Shown here: positions 7,303-16,838 of the stretch, piece after piece | Layout: each line of letters opens with the position of its first letter | Position numbering within the stretch: the stretch's first letter is position 1 | NCBI GenBank assembly: GCA_046052065.1 | Contig: JBJOND010000004.1 | Coordinates: forward strand, 1 to 64,000 | Source: CAINEC01 sp046052065 | GTDB taxonomy: Bacteria; Bacteroidota; Bacteroidia; AKYH767-A; OLB10 | Length of the DNA stretch: 64,000 nucleotides | Direction of reading: 5' to 3' | Notes under the pieces: model-generated | Seen by the model: only the letters and a program-made list of their open reading frames with translations | What the model was told of the DNA's origin: nothing | Databases searched by the model: none | Made by a program: the position numbers and the translations under genes

Positions 7303-9838
7303 AAGAATGCTTCGCCAATTATCTTTTTTCAAAGTAATATTAATTAGCTGCCTGACATTTTTAACGACGAATGTTATGGGGCAAGATGGTATTATAAAAG
7401 GTATTGTCAACGACTCCCTACGCAAACCAATTGAGGCATGTAACGTTTCCATCCAAGGTGAATCCAACGGAACAATTACAGATAGCCGTGGCCGTTATGA
7501 ATTAAAAATCACACCTTATAAAGAACTAATTGTTGTTTATAGTTTCTTAGGGTATGCGCCTCAAAAATTTACAATAAAACTAACTCCAGGAGAAATAAAA
7601 GAACTTAATGTTCAATTACAATCGACAGTGAAGATGCTCGGACCTGTAAATATATCAGGCGAGAAAAGCAGAGATTTATTAATGACTCCTATTCAACCAA
7701 AAACACTAGAGCTTATGCCAAGTGCCAGCGGTAATTTTGAGGGTACATTAAAAACATTTCCAGGAGTTGTTTCGAACAATGAATTATCATCTACTTACTC
7801 AGTTCGTGGTGGATCATTTGATGAAAACCTCGTTTATGTAAATGATGTTGAAATTTACAGACCTTTCCTTACGCGAAGCGGTCAACAAGAAGGGTTAAGT
7901 TTTATCAACTCTGACTTAATTGCGAATATCAATTTTAGCTCTGGTGGATTTAATGCGACTTATAGCGACAAGCTTTCTTCTGTACTAGATATCGAATACC
8001 GCAAGCCAGAAAGTTTTGCGGGTACAGCTTATGTAAGTTTTTTAGGAGCAGGATTTCATTTGGAAGGCATATCAAAAAATGAAAAATTTACTTGGCTCTC
8101 AGGCTTCCGCCAGAAGTCGAACCAGTTTTTGCTAAACAACTTAGATACGCGTGGTGAATACCGACCTACTTTCACCGATTTACAATCTTTATTCAACTAT
8201 CAGTTTACAGAGCGCACCTCTTTATCCTTCCTAGGCAATTTATCCATCAACGACTATCGAGTTATTCCAACTTCACGAGAAACAGAATTTGGAAATATTA
8301 ATGAAGCCTTGAAGTTTACCGTTTATTTTGGAGGTCAAGAGCAAAATGCCTACTCTACTTCTCAAAGTGCAATAACGTTGAATCATCGTGTGAATGACCG
8401 TTTGAATTTAAAGTTTATTGGTGCAGGATTTATCACGAAGGAAAAGGAGAACTTTGATATTCTCGGTGAATATTTCATTGATGAGTTAGATAAAGACCTT
8501 GGATCTTCCAATTTTGGAAATGTAGCTTCTAATCGTGGAATAGGCGCTTTTTTAGATCATGCAAGAAATGAGTTACAAGCAAGTGTAACAAGCTTTGAAC
8601 ATAAAGGAACTTATGTTCAATCGAAATATAATTTTAAGTGGGGAGTAAAAGCACAACACGAAGAAATTGTTGACAATCTTGATGAATGGCAATACCGTGA
8701 CTCTGCCGATTTTTCCATTGTCCACCCACCTGACAATCCTGGCGACTCCGTTGATTTTACACAGCAGATTGTATTGAACAATGTTGTAAAAAATAAAATC
8801 AATTTAAACTCTAATCGCTTTAGCAGTTTTTTAAATAGCACATGGCAATTAGGTAGAACTTTAACTTTGTTAGCTGGTGTTCGTGCTACCTATTGGGATT
8901 TTAATCAAGAATTAAATATTAGTCCGAGAGCATCGATTGAATACCGACCTAAAAGCAATAAGTATTTAAAACTAAGAGCTGCTACAGGAGTGTATTATCA
9001 ACCTCCTTTCTATAGAGAACTAAGAGGGTTGGATGGAAAAATCAATCCTGATGTTAAGGCGCAGCAATCCATTCATTTTATTGTAGGTGGAGATTACCAA
9101 TTTTTATCATGGGGAAGAGAATTCAAACTAACTGCCGAAGCTTATTACAAAAAAATGAGCAACTTAAATCCGTATAAATTGGAGAATACGCGATTACGTT
9201 ATCTGGCAAAAAACAATGCTGACGGATACGCGACAGGGTTAGACTTAAGAGTAAACGGAGAATTTGTTAGTGGAATTGAAAGCTGGGCATCTTTATCATT
9301 TTTAAAAACAGCAGAAGATTTAAATGATGATGGATATTTCAATTATTATAATTCAGAAGGCGATTTAATTATACCGGGATATACTTTCAATAACACGCCT
9401 GTTGATAGTCAGTTTGTATCACCAGGGAATATTCCGCGTCCTACGGATCAGCGTGTAACATTTAGTTTGTTTTTCCAGGATTATCTTCCTAAATCACCGA
9501 GTGTTCGTATGCACATGACGTTAGTATTCGGAACAGGATTACCATTTGGCCCTCCGGGAAACGATCGTTATAAAGATATTTTAAGAGCTCCGTCCTATCG
9601 ACGAGTAGATATTGGGTTTTCGAAAATTCTTATTGATGAAGACAAACCAAATACAAGTCGCTTAAAGGTCATCAGTAAATTAAAATCACTCTCCTTAAGT
9701 TTGGAAGTATTCAACTTATTGCAAGTAAGTAATACCATTTCTTATACATGGATTACCGATGTTACAGGTCGTCAATATGGAATTCCGAATTACTTAACAT
9801 CCCGCTTACTAAACTTAAGACTTCAAGCTAAATTTTAA
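7295..9838 (+). CDS. TonB-dependent outer membrane receptor with N-terminal carboxypeptidase-like domain
   Basis: 847 residues from ATG 7295. The signal peptide ends about residue 29 (NVMGQ). A CarboxypepD_reg-like domain follows at ~33-115 (GIVNDSLRKPIEACNVSIQG, GTITDSRGRYEL, YSFLGYAPQKF). The plug domain at ~125-235 has the canonical TYSVRGGSFDENLVYVNDVE. A ~600-residue beta-barrel ends in the usual C-terminal aromatic (LRLQAKF). It imports a large substrate with energy from TonB. No SusD partner is adjacent, which argues against a classic glycan locus, so the substrate cannot be named. It is in an operon with the secreted CarboxypepD_reg protein before it and, 5 bases on, the SUI1-like gene. 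Confidence 0.92.
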   Translation: MIKRMLRQLSFFKVILISCLTFLTTNVMGQDGIIKGIVNDSLRKPIEACNVSIQGESNGTITDSRGRYELKITPYKELIVVYSFLGYAPQKFTIKLTPGEIKELNVQLQSTVKMLGPVNISGEKSRDLLMTPIQPKTLELMPSASGNFEGTLKTFPGVVSNNELSSTYSVRGGSFDENLVYVNDVEIYRPFLTRSGQQEGLSFINSDLIANINFSSGGFNATYSDKLSSVLDIEYRKPESFAGTAYVSFLGAGFHLEGISKNEKFTWLSGFRQKSNQFLLNNLDTRGEYRPTFTDLQSLFNYQFTERTSLSFLGNLSINDYRVIPTSRETEFGNINEALKFTVYFGGQEQNAYSTSQSAITLNHRVNDRLNLKFIGAGFITKEKENFDILGEYFIDELDKDLGSSNFGNVASNRGIGAFLDHARNELQASVTSFEHKGTYVQSKYNFKWGVKAQHEEIVDNLDEWQYRDSADFSIVHPPDNPGDSVDFTQQIVLNNVVKNKINLNSNRFSSFLNSTWQLGRTLTLLAGVRATYWDFNQELNISPRASIEYRPKSNKYLKLRAATGVYYQPPFYRELRGLDGKINPDVKAQQSIHFIVGGDYQFLSWGREFKLTAEAYYKKMSNLNPYKLENTRLRYLAKNNADGYATGLDLRVNGEFVSGIESWASLSFLKTAEDLNDDGYFNYYNSEGDLIIPGYTFNNTPVDSQFVSPGNIPRPTDQRVTFSLFFQDYLPKSPSVRMHMTLVFGTGLPFGPPGNDRYKDILRAPSYRRVDIGFSKILIDEDKPNTSRLKVISKLKSLSLSLEVFNLLQVSNTISYTWITDVTGRQYGIPNYLTSRLLNLRLQAKF

Positions 9839-9843
9839 ATTGT

Positions 9844-10182
9844 ATGTCGAATAAGAATAAAGGCAAATCAGGATTAGTGTATTCAACCAATCCGAATTTT
9901 CAATATCAGGAAGAAGATAACAATCAGGAAACCTTACCACCTCAACAGCAATCGTTGAAGATTTGGTTGGAAAGAAAAGGTGGTGGAAAAATGGTGACAG
10001 CTGTAAAAGGATTTATCGGTAGCGATGATGATTTAGAAGCGTTAGGAAAAATGCTAAAAAGCAAATGTGGTGTTGGAGGAACAGCCAAAGATGGTGAAGT
10101 TTTAATTCAAGGAGATCACAGAGAAAAAGTACTAGCCTTACTTATCCAAAATGGCTATCAGGCAAAAAAAGCGGGTGGTTAA
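9844..10182 (+). CDS. eIF1/SUI1-like translation initiation factor (YciH family)
   Basis: 112 residues. A charged, Gln-rich N-terminal 35 residues precede a SUI1 domain: IWLERKGGGKMVTAVKGF, then LEALGKMLKSKCGVGGTAK, then GEVLIQGDHREKVLALLI. These match the bacterial YciH/SUI1 family, relatives of eukaryotic eIF1 implicated in start-site fidelity. The gene sits 5 bases after the TonB receptor, so it may be co-transcribed, although the functions look unrelated. Its TAA directly abuts the stop of the convergent gene (TAATTA). Confidence 0.9.
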   Translation: MSNKNKGKSGLVYSTNPNFQYQEEDNNQETLPPQQQSLKIWLERKGGGKMVTAVKGFIGSDDDLEALGKMLKSKCGVGGTAKDGEVLIQGDHREKVLALLIQNGYQAKKAGG

Positions 10183-10986
10183 TTATTTAAGAATTATCTC
10201 GTAAAAGTTTTCTTGTTCTATTCCATCAAAAAATTTTATAGAGGAAAAACAAAAAGACTTTTTAGAAACCCAAGCAAGATTTTCGATTCGCTGTCTTTTT
10301 AGATTAGCGATTGCAAATAAGTTAAGGCAATATTTTTCACACTTGTCTTCTATTTTAATTATTGAAACTTCTGCTTCTTCTTCAAAAATCGAATTAGAAT
10401 AACTAACGATGTAGTCATTTGATTTATTTGGTAAATATTCAATTGTTCCATTGTCACATGAAGATAAATCCGGAATTATTTTTCCTGAATTAAGATCAAT
10501 TAAATTAGCAGTAGCATAAGCATCATTTAAATCGACACAACTTATAACTACAATATTTAAATCAGGAATCATTCCCCAGCAAGTAGGCAATACGCCATAA
10601 ACAAATTGAGTATCTTTATTAATGATTTTGTCATCATCTTTTTCAAATTTGGAGGTATACAGATAATGAATATCCTTTGCGTTTACAACTAACTGAGAGT
10701 CGGAAATTTCATTTACAAATTGATTATTAATTATAGTATCTAAACAATATATTGCTGACTGCATCAACCAAACATAACGCAGTGAGTCTATTGATAAAAT
10801 TGTAAACGATTTATTATTTGCTTCAATTGTCTCATCGTGATCAATATCCAAATCGATTAAAATAGGATTGTTATTATAAATACAATTAGTGTCAAGACTA
10901 CTATTTGATTTATTTTTTCGTTGAGCAATAGCCCCCGAACTGATAAGGATAATAATTAAAAAAGCAAAATTACTTTTTCGAAGCAT
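10183..10986 (-). CDS. Hypothetical secreted protein downstream of bshA
   Basis: 267 residues from ATG 10986, chosen because the next residues form a good signal peptide (MLRKSNFAFLIIILISSGAIAQ); this start overlaps the end of bshA by 17 bases. A longer frame from 11013 would bury the signal. The mature part is acidic and rich in Asp, Asn and Ser, with strand-like segments (LRYVWLMQSAIYCLD, GMIPDLNIVVISCVDLNDA). It may be a beta-propeller or lipocalin-like protein, but I recognise no family. Co-transcription with bshA is likely from the overlap; a role in thiol metabolism is not indicated. Confidence 0.7.
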   Translation of the reverse strand: MLRKSNFAFLIIILISSGAIAQRKNKSNSSLDTNCIYNNNPILIDLDIDHDETIEANNKSFTILSIDSLRYVWLMQSAIYCLDTIINNQFVNEISDSQLVVNAKDIHYLYTSKFEKDDDKIINKDTQFVYGVLPTCWGMIPDLNIVVISCVDLNDAYATANLIDLNSGKIIPDLSSCDNGTIEYLPNKSNDYIVSYSNSIFEEEAEVSIIKIEDKCEKYCLNLFAIANLKRQRIENLAWVSKKSFCFSSIKFFDGIEQENFYEIILK

Positions 10987-12103
10987 TAATAATTTGCTGA
11001 TAGTAATTTTCATAAACCGGCATGATGTGATGAATATCGAATGCCTTTGCTTGCTTCAACGCAGCCTGACGAAATTCAGCAAGCCTTTTATCATCCGTTA
11101 AAATCGCAAGTGCATTCTTAGCCATATCATCTACATCACCAACATTACTCATAAAACCAGTAACACCATTGATGTTTAGTTCTGGCATACCACCAGAGTT
11201 CGATGAAATAACAGGAACCTGACACGCCATTGCTTCAAGTGCTGCTAATCCAAAACTTTCCGTTTCAGAAGGCATCACAAACAAATCAGCAATCGATAAA
11301 ACCTCTTCTACCATTTCTTGCTTTCCTAAAAAACGAACTTCATTATAAAATCCTTTTTCACGAGTTAGCTCTTCAATTTTATGTCGCTCCGGTCCATCAC
11401 CAATCATAATCAGTTTGGCAGGAATCTTTGCACGCACACGTTCAAATACGTCAACCACATCTTGCACTCTTTTTACTTTTCGGAAGTTAGAAGTGTGAAC
11501 AATGAGTTTTTCATTATCAGGCGTTATCGCTTTTCTAAAATGATCTTTTCGCGATTTAGCAAATCGTTTTAAATCGATGAAGTTGGGAATTACCTCAATC
11601 TCTTTAGTGATTTTAAAATTTGCATAAGTATCTTTTTTCAAGCTTTCTGAAACAGCAGTTACACCATCGGAATGATTGATAGCAAACGTTACTACAGGCT
11701 CATAACTGGAATCCTTCCCAACAAGCGTTATATCTGTACCATGAAGTGTAGTAACAATTGGAAGATAAAGTCCGTGTGTTTTTAAAATCTGCTGCGCCAT
11801 ATAAGCCACCGATGCATGAGGGATAGCATAATGTACATGAAGAATGTCTAGCTTTTCATGCAACGCCACATCAACGAGTTTACTTGTTAAGGCAGACTCA
11901 TAGGGTATATAATCAAAAAGTGCATAAGGAGTTGCTGTTACTTCGTGATAGAAAATATTCTCTTTAAATCCATCTAAACGAACAGGCTGGCTATACGTAA
12001 TAAAATGAATCTGATGACCTTTTTCTGCAAGAGCTTTCCCCAATTCGGTAGCCACTACTCCACTACCACCAAATGTTGGATAACAAACAATGCCTATATT
12101 CAT
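10970..12103 (-). CDS. bshA: N-acetyl-alpha-D-glucosaminyl L-malate synthase (bacillithiol synthesis)
   Basis: 377 residues, a GT4-family GT-B glycosyltransferase matching BshA along its length. The N-terminal domain starts MNIGIVCYPTFGGSGVVATE; then HVHYAIPHA, TTLHGTDITLVG and the linker PNFIDLKRF. The C-terminal nucleotide-sugar site has PSETESFGLAALEAMACQ followed by VISSNSGGMPE. BshA joins GlcNAc from UDP-GlcNAc to L-malate, the first step of bacillithiol synthesis in the cytoplasm. bshB and bshC are not in this window. The ATG lies exactly four bases after a TAACTTTG box, so the mRNA is probably leaderless. Confidence 0.92.
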   Translation of the reverse strand: MNIGIVCYPTFGGSGVVATELGKALAEKGHQIHFITYSQPVRLDGFKENIFYHEVTATPYALFDYIPYESALTSKLVDVALHEKLDILHVHYAIPHASVAYMAQQILKTHGLYLPIVTTLHGTDITLVGKDSSYEPVVTFAINHSDGVTAVSESLKKDTYANFKITKEIEVIPNFIDLKRFAKSRKDHFRKAITPDNEKLIVHTSNFRKVKRVQDVVDVFERVRAKIPAKLIMIGDGPERHKIEELTREKGFYNEVRFLGKQEMVEEVLSIADLFVMPSETESFGLAALEAMACQVPVISSNSGGMPELNINGVTGFMSNVGDVDDMAKNALAILTDDKRLAEFRQAALKQAKAFDIHHIMPVYENYYQQIINASKK

Positions 12104-12107
12104 ATAA

Positions 12108-12115
12108 CAAAGTTA
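12108..12115 (-). promoter_or_regulatory. -7 promoter box of bshA (leaderless geometry)
   Basis: TAACTTTG on the minus strand, then four bases (TTAT), then the bshA ATG. A full TAnnTTTG match. Transcription would start at or next to the start codon. Confidence 0.6.
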
Positions 12116-12166
12116 AGTATTTAAGCGAGAAAAAGTTTAACAACAAAAAGCTGTAAAAGTTTAAGC

Positions 12167-15103
12167 TTATTTTGTAAATGCCTTGTAAAACAACTCCATG
12201 ATATCCGTTCGGATATTCTTCTTTGCCAACATGGTATTTTCAGCATCAGGATATACTCGGTTCGATAAAAAAACAAATAAGAAATCATTCTTTGGATCGG
12301 CCCATACACATGTACCTGTAAAACCTGTATGTCCGAATGTAAACTCTGACGCACTTCTTGCAGCTGGACTCGATTTCTCTTTATTCATCTCTGATTTATC
12401 GAAAATCAATCCTCTACGGCTACTCGAATTGGGTGCAGCTTTCGTGGTAAATAATTGGATTGTTTCTTTTTTCAGGTAACGCTTTCCATCATACGATCCA
12501 CCACTCATTAACATTTTAAAAATAATCGCTAATGATTCTGCATTAGAAAAAAGTCCAGCATGGCCAGCTACACCACCCATCATGGCTGCTGTAGGATCGT
12601 GCACAGTACCGCGAACTACGCATTTGCGAAATACTTTATCATCTTCAGTTGGTGCTATGGTATTGATATCTGCTTTATCGTATGGATTAAACTGCATTTT
12701 CCATAATCCCATTGGCTTATAAAAATTATTCGCAACATATTCATCAATTGGCTGTCCGCTGATATGTTCTATAACTTTCTGTAAAATAATCATGCTTAGA
12801 TCAGAATACACCATTGTGCCCGGTGTCTTTACTTCTGATTCAATAATTTGTTTCCAAATCTCTGCTTTGTAACTATCGCTTATAAACAAGCTATCAGCCA
12901 CTTTAGTTGAAAAACCTTCTGTCTTTTCTTTTTTGTAGATGCAAGAATCAAGTCCATATTCTCGCTCTGTATTTCGCCAGAAAGCAATGAATGGCTGCAA
13001 ACCTGCTTCATGCATCATCAATTGTCGAATAGTAATATCTTTCTTATTAGTATTTCTTAAATCCGATAGATACTTACTTGCTTTTGCATCGAGATCGAGT
13101 TTGTTTTTTTCATACAAATGCATGGCGCATAAACCAGTTGATGCCACCTTGGTTATGGAAGCAATATCGTATAAATCACTATTAGAAACTGCATGCAAAC
13201 TATCATAAGTAAAATATCCATACGATTTATCAAACACCACTTTGTTTCCTACTGCAAATAAAATCTGACAACCAGGAGTAATTTTATTTTGTATTGCATT
13301 ATTAATGATTGAATCAACCGCATCAAACTTAGATGAACTTACATTCAATGCTTCTGGATAAGTAAAACTGTAAACATCGTTAGTAGATGATTTAATTCCA
13401 TCTCCTATACAAACATTATCAGCAATTGAAACAGAAAGATGTCCAGTAAACGACGATGCACCAAATATTTTTTGAGCAGTTAACTTAACTGGGTAATAAG
13501 TATCTTCAAATCCTTCGATAAGCACTTTAACGTGGCTTGTCTTTTTTAACTTAGATAACACATAGGCATTACCGAAAACACATAAAATTGTATTATGCTG
13601 ACTATTCAACTTCTCTATTGCTTCCAGCACATCTGATGATAAATTGTAATTTTTAGGCGCATGAATAGTGGTGTTATGCACGCTTACAATTACACGATCA
13701 TAGTTTTTTAAACTTGCGATTAACTTGTCTAAATCACGTGCTGAAACATTACGTTGAAAAGCATAACAATCTACTTTTGCATATTTCAATAATTCACTTT
13801 GAAATACATTATTGATAGAATCATTAAATACAATTGAGGCAATTTTTTTATTCTCATGCACACGAATTGGAATAATGTGATTATCATTTTTCAAAAGTGT
13901 AATCGATTTGTCGTAAAGGGAGTAAGAAGTATATTCAGAATTTGGATTGTTTAATTCATCAGTTAAATCAGTGAGATCTACGGGTGAATAATTATTCAAT
14001 CCGACCCAATATTTTGCCATTAGAATTTTACGAACACGGTTATTTAAATCGACTTCAGCAATAGTACTATCTTCCACTGCGTGAATAATTCTATCTATCC
14101 CCTTCTCGATATTATCCGAATACAATAAAATATCATTACCTGCCTGAAACGCTTTTAACTCCAATTCGCCGGGTTCAAAAAAATCAGAAACGCCCTTCAT
14201 ATTCAAGGCATCTGTAAAGACTAATCCATTAAATCCTTCTTTCCCTTTTAATAAGCTGTCTACTACTAATGGCGATAGACTACAAGCTTTCTTTCCTGTA
14301 GAATCAAGAGCAGGGACATATAAGTGAGCAACCATTACAGAGGCTACACCTTTTCTTATAAGCTGACGAAAAGGATAAAGCTCTACTGAATCCAATTGCA
14401 AAGAGTCTGCCGTGACCACTGGTAATTCATAATGAGAATCAGTGCTAGTATTACCATGTCCTGGAAAATGCTTTGCGCAGGCTAACACATGTTCTGATTG
14501 CATCCCTAACATGTATTCCATTCCAAATTGCGTTACCTCTTCGCGACGCTCACCAAAAGAACGATTACAAATAATAGGATTAGCAGGATTTGTATTTATA
14601 TCAACAGCCGGAGCAAAATTTATATGTATGCCTAATCGCTTACAATTTTGAGCAATTGATTTGCCCATCACATTAGCCAAATTTGGACTACCAGATGCCG
14701 CTAGAGTCATTTGTCGCGGGTATCTAACGGTACTGTCTAACCGCATTTGCAATCCCCACTCCCCATCAATTCCAATCATTAGTGGAATCCTCGATTTAGC
14801 TTGCAAGTCGTTTGTAAGTATAGCCTGACGAAATGGAGTACCTTTAAAGAAAATGATACCTCCCAATTTATACTTGTTCACTTTCTCTGCAATTTCTCGC
14901 TCGTAGTATGCTTCGCGATTTGAAAAAACATTAATCATAAAAAGCTGACCCACTTTTTCATCGATAGACATTGTGTTTAACAATGAATCTGCCCATCGGG
15001 CACCATCAACAGAATAATAAGCAGGTGTATATTTAATGTTTTGTGCAACAATAGTTTTAACTGAACAAATCAGAAAAAACAAAATACAATAGGCAATCCT
15101 CAA
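12167..15103 (-). CDS. Fusion of GH3 beta-N-acetylglucosaminidase (NagZ-like) and serine beta-lactamase-fold hydrolase
   Basis: 978 residues starting at TTG 15103: a TAG lies a few codons upstream and no in-frame ATG precedes the signal peptide MRIAYCILFFLICSVKTIVA. Residues ~35-370 are a GH3 domain with the NagZ loop KHFPGHG at 211-217, SFGERR near 182, and the likely nucleophile Asp298 in FTDALNMKG. A linker domain follows (~390-580). From about residue 590 a class C beta-lactamase-fold domain carries SITK (the SxxK serine), YSD (the Tyr motif) and HTG (in place of KTG). Likely role: periplasmic trimming of murein or other GlcNAc-containing polymers plus ester or peptide hydrolysis. Similar fusions are known in Bacteroidota. 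Confidence 0.9.
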   Translation of the reverse strand: MRIAYCILFFLICSVKTIVAQNIKYTPAYYSVDGARWADSLLNTMSIDEKVGQLFMINVFSNREAYYEREIAEKVNKYKLGGIIFFKGTPFRQAILTNDLQAKSRIPLMIGIDGEWGLQMRLDSTVRYPRQMTLAASGSPNLANVMGKSIAQNCKRLGIHINFAPAVDINTNPANPIICNRSFGERREEVTQFGMEYMLGMQSEHVLACAKHFPGHGNTSTDSHYELPVVTADSLQLDSVELYPFRQLIRKGVASVMVAHLYVPALDSTGKKACSLSPLVVDSLLKGKEGFNGLVFTDALNMKGVSDFFEPGELELKAFQAGNDILLYSDNIEKGIDRIIHAVEDSTIAEVDLNNRVRKILMAKYWVGLNNYSPVDLTDLTDELNNPNSEYTSYSLYDKSITLLKNDNHIIPIRVHENKKIASIVFNDSINNVFQSELLKYAKVDCYAFQRNVSARDLDKLIASLKNYDRVIVSVHNTTIHAPKNYNLSSDVLEAIEKLNSQHNTILCVFGNAYVLSKLKKTSHVKVLIEGFEDTYYPVKLTAQKIFGASSFTGHLSVSIADNVCIGDGIKSSTNDVYSFTYPEALNVSSSKFDAVDSIINNAIQNKITPGCQILFAVGNKVVFDKSYGYFTYDSLHAVSNSDLYDIASITKVASTGLCAMHLYEKNKLDLDAKASKYLSDLRNTNKKDITIRQLMMHEAGLQPFIAFWRNTEREYGLDSCIYKKEKTEGFSTKVADSLFISDSYKAEIWKQIIESEVKTPGTMVYSDLSMIILQKVIEHISGQPIDEYVANNFYKPMGLWKMQFNPYDKADINTIAPTEDDKVFRKCVVRGTVHDPTAAMMGGVAGHAGLFSNAESLAIIFKMLMSGGSYDGKRYLKKETIQLFTTKAAPNSSSRRGLIFDKSEMNKEKSSPAARSASEFTFGHTGFTGTCVWADPKNDFLFVFLSNRVYPDAENTMLAKKNIRTDIMELFYKAFTK

Positions 15104-15157
15104 TTTAAGGCGTATTAACTAATTAACTACTAAAATGTAAACTTATTTCACTAACTA

Positions 15158-15886
15158 TTATTGCACTCCTTCCAATTGTTGTTTTGAACGAAGTTGCTTA
15201 TACTCTTCTCTGCAATTCTTACAATAGAACCAATCGCTTGTAAAAGTCGTTGCTTCTTCGCATCCGCAGCTATCGCACTTACGCATAGATTCAGTACGTT
15301 GGTAGTGAAGTTTATTGATATGGTCATCGAGGTGGATAGGCGCATAATCAAAAAGATTATTTTCTTCTAACAAACGTGGATGAACAGGATAAAATCCATT
15401 GTTACCTTTAACATTTACCAAGACCACACGCTTACCCATTGCACGAAGCTGCTTAATAAGTGGTTGATAATCGATATCACCAGCGAGAATACATGCTACA
15501 TCAAATGATGAATTTTGATAAGCTATTGACAATGCAGTGGTGGCAAGGCCAACCTCTAGGCAATTTTCCCTTCTTGCTGCTACTTCTTTATTTTTAAAAT
15601 CGTACTCGTAAATTTCCGTATTGTAATTACATCGCTTTGCAAGCATTTCATAAAACTGACGCTCGCGCAAATTATCATGACCAGGTTTATTAATCGCAAT
15701 TGTTCCGAAGTAATAGGTGCGAACCATATCAACTTGCATATCAGCAGCGAGTCCTAGTTGTTCTTTCACAAGCTTTGGAAGTGCGCGATAATCTAATTCG
15801 AAATCAGTGCCTTCGCACAAGCTCAAAAGATAAGGACGCACATGGTACAACCAACCACCATCAATAAATAACATTGCTTTCATCAT
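15158..15886 (-). CDS. NYN-domain (PIN-like) protein with C-terminal zinc ribbon
   Basis: 242 residues; the protein begins with two Met and either could be the start. Residues ~4-185 are a LabA/DUF88-type NYN domain: first acidic strand AMLFIDGGWLYH, a central helix CLEVGLATTALS, then LAGDIDYQPLIKQLRAMGK and VVLVNVKGN. These place the acidic residues that bind metal in NYN ribonucleases. The last ~45 residues carry CDSCGC and CKNC, a zinc ribbon, suggesting nucleic acid binding. Probably a cytoplasmic RNase or RNA-binding protein with unknown target. A near-consensus -7 box (TATTTTTA) ends 5 bases before the first ATG. Confidence 0.85.
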   Translation of the reverse strand: MMKAMLFIDGGWLYHVRPYLLSLCEGTDFELDYRALPKLVKEQLGLAADMQVDMVRTYYFGTIAINKPGHDNLRERQFYEMLAKRCNYNTEIYEYDFKNKEVAARRENCLEVGLATTALSIAYQNSSFDVACILAGDIDYQPLIKQLRAMGKRVVLVNVKGNNGFYPVHPRLLEENNLFDYAPIHLDDHINKLHYQRTESMRKCDSCGCEEATTFTSDWFYCKNCREEYKQLRSKQQLEGVQ

Positions 15887-15959
15887 AAGTGTAAAAATAG
15901 AAACAGATTAAATAATTAATTTGAAAATAAACTATTAAAGTTCAACAGGTTTTTAAACA

Positions 15960-16775
15960 TTAAACCGCAACCTGAAAATCTCTCAATGCATCATTCAAAG
16001 AAGTTTTCTGATCAGTGCTTTCTTTGCGTTTGCCAATAATCAGTGCACATGGCACTTGATATTCGCCAGCAGGAAATTGTTTTGTATATGAACCAGGGAT
16101 AACCACTGAACGAGAAGGAACAACACCTTTGTATTCGATTGGTGATGCACCTGTGACATCAATAATTTTTGTTGACATTGTAAGCACAACATTGGCCCCA
16201 AGTACAGCTTCCTTCTCTACACGCACCCCTTCAACAACTATCGATCGTGATCCAAGGAAACATCCATCTTCAATAATTACCGGCGCTGCCTGAACAGGCT
16301 CTAACACTCCGCCTATACCCACACCACCACTAAGGTGAACATTCTTTCCTATCTGCGCACACGAACCAACGGTCGCCCACGTGTCGACCATCGTACCTGC
16401 ATCCACATAAGCACCAATGTTCACGTAAGAAGGCATCATGATTACACCTGGCGATAAATAACTTCCATAACGGGCAATAGCATGAGGCACAACTCGTACT
16501 CCAAGAGCTGCATAATTATTTTTAAGAGGAATTTTATCGTGAAATTCAAAAGGCCCTACTTCCATTGTTTCCATCTTCATGATTGGGAAATACATGATAA
16601 CGGCTTTCTTAATCCAATCGTTTACCTGCCATCCATCCTGAAAAGGTTCTGCCACGCGTATTTTTCCATCGTTCAAAAGGGCAATCACACTTTTAACTGC
16701 ATCTTGTGTATCTTGTTGCTGAAGCAGTTCACGGTTATCCCATGTATTCTCAATTATAGCTTGTAATTCTTTCAT
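15960..16775 (-). CDS. dapD: 2,3,4,5-tetrahydropyridine-2,6-dicarboxylate N-succinyltransferase
   Basis: 271 residues, the usual DapD length. The helical N-terminal ~95 residues are followed by a left-handed beta-helix of hexapeptide repeats (GVIMMPSYVNIGAYVDAG, TMVDTWATVGSCAQIGKN, HLSGGVGIGGVLEP). The enzyme uses succinyl-CoA in the succinylase branch of lysine and meso-diaminopimelate synthesis, feeding peptidoglycan. The start at 16775 fits the family N-terminus (MKELQAIIENTW). Transcription probably begins near 16794 from a TAACTTTG box, divergent from ruvX. Confidence 0.95.
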   Translation of the reverse strand: MKELQAIIENTWDNRELLQQQDTQDAVKSVIALLNDGKIRVAEPFQDGWQVNDWIKKAVIMYFPIMKMETMEVGPFEFHDKIPLKNNYAALGVRVVPHAIARYGSYLSPGVIMMPSYVNIGAYVDAGTMVDTWATVGSCAQIGKNVHLSGGVGIGGVLEPVQAAPVIIEDGCFLGSRSIVVEGVRVEKEAVLGANVVLTMSTKIIDVTGASPIEYKGVVPSRSVVIPGSYTKQFPAGEYQVPCALIIGKRKESTDQKTSLNDALRDFQVAV

Positions 16776-16798
16776 TTCTCTTGATTAGTAAAGTGGCG

Positions 16799-16806
16799 CA
16801 AAGTTA
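16799..16806 (-). promoter_or_regulatory. -7 promoter box of dapD
   Basis: TAACTTTG on the minus strand, 23 bases before the dapD ATG at 16775, leaving a short untranslated leader. It lies in the 63-base spacer shared with the divergent ruvX promoter. Confidence 0.5.
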
Positions 16807-16826
16807 TAAATAAGAACAGAACTTAT

Positions 16827-16834
16827 TACCTTTG
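16827..16834 (+). promoter_or_regulatory. -7 promoter box of ruvX (leaderless geometry)
   Basis: TACCTTTG followed by four bases (CAAC) and the ruvX ATG at 16839. A full TAnnTTTG match with the same spacing as at bshA, kdsC and mazG. Confidence 0.6.
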
Positions 16835-16838
16835 CAAC

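Noticed and set aside
12121..12354. 77-residue frame overlapping the 3' end of the fusion enzyme gene
   Set aside because: It is on the same strand in another frame, with no signal, RBS or conserved pattern; a shadow of the real gene.
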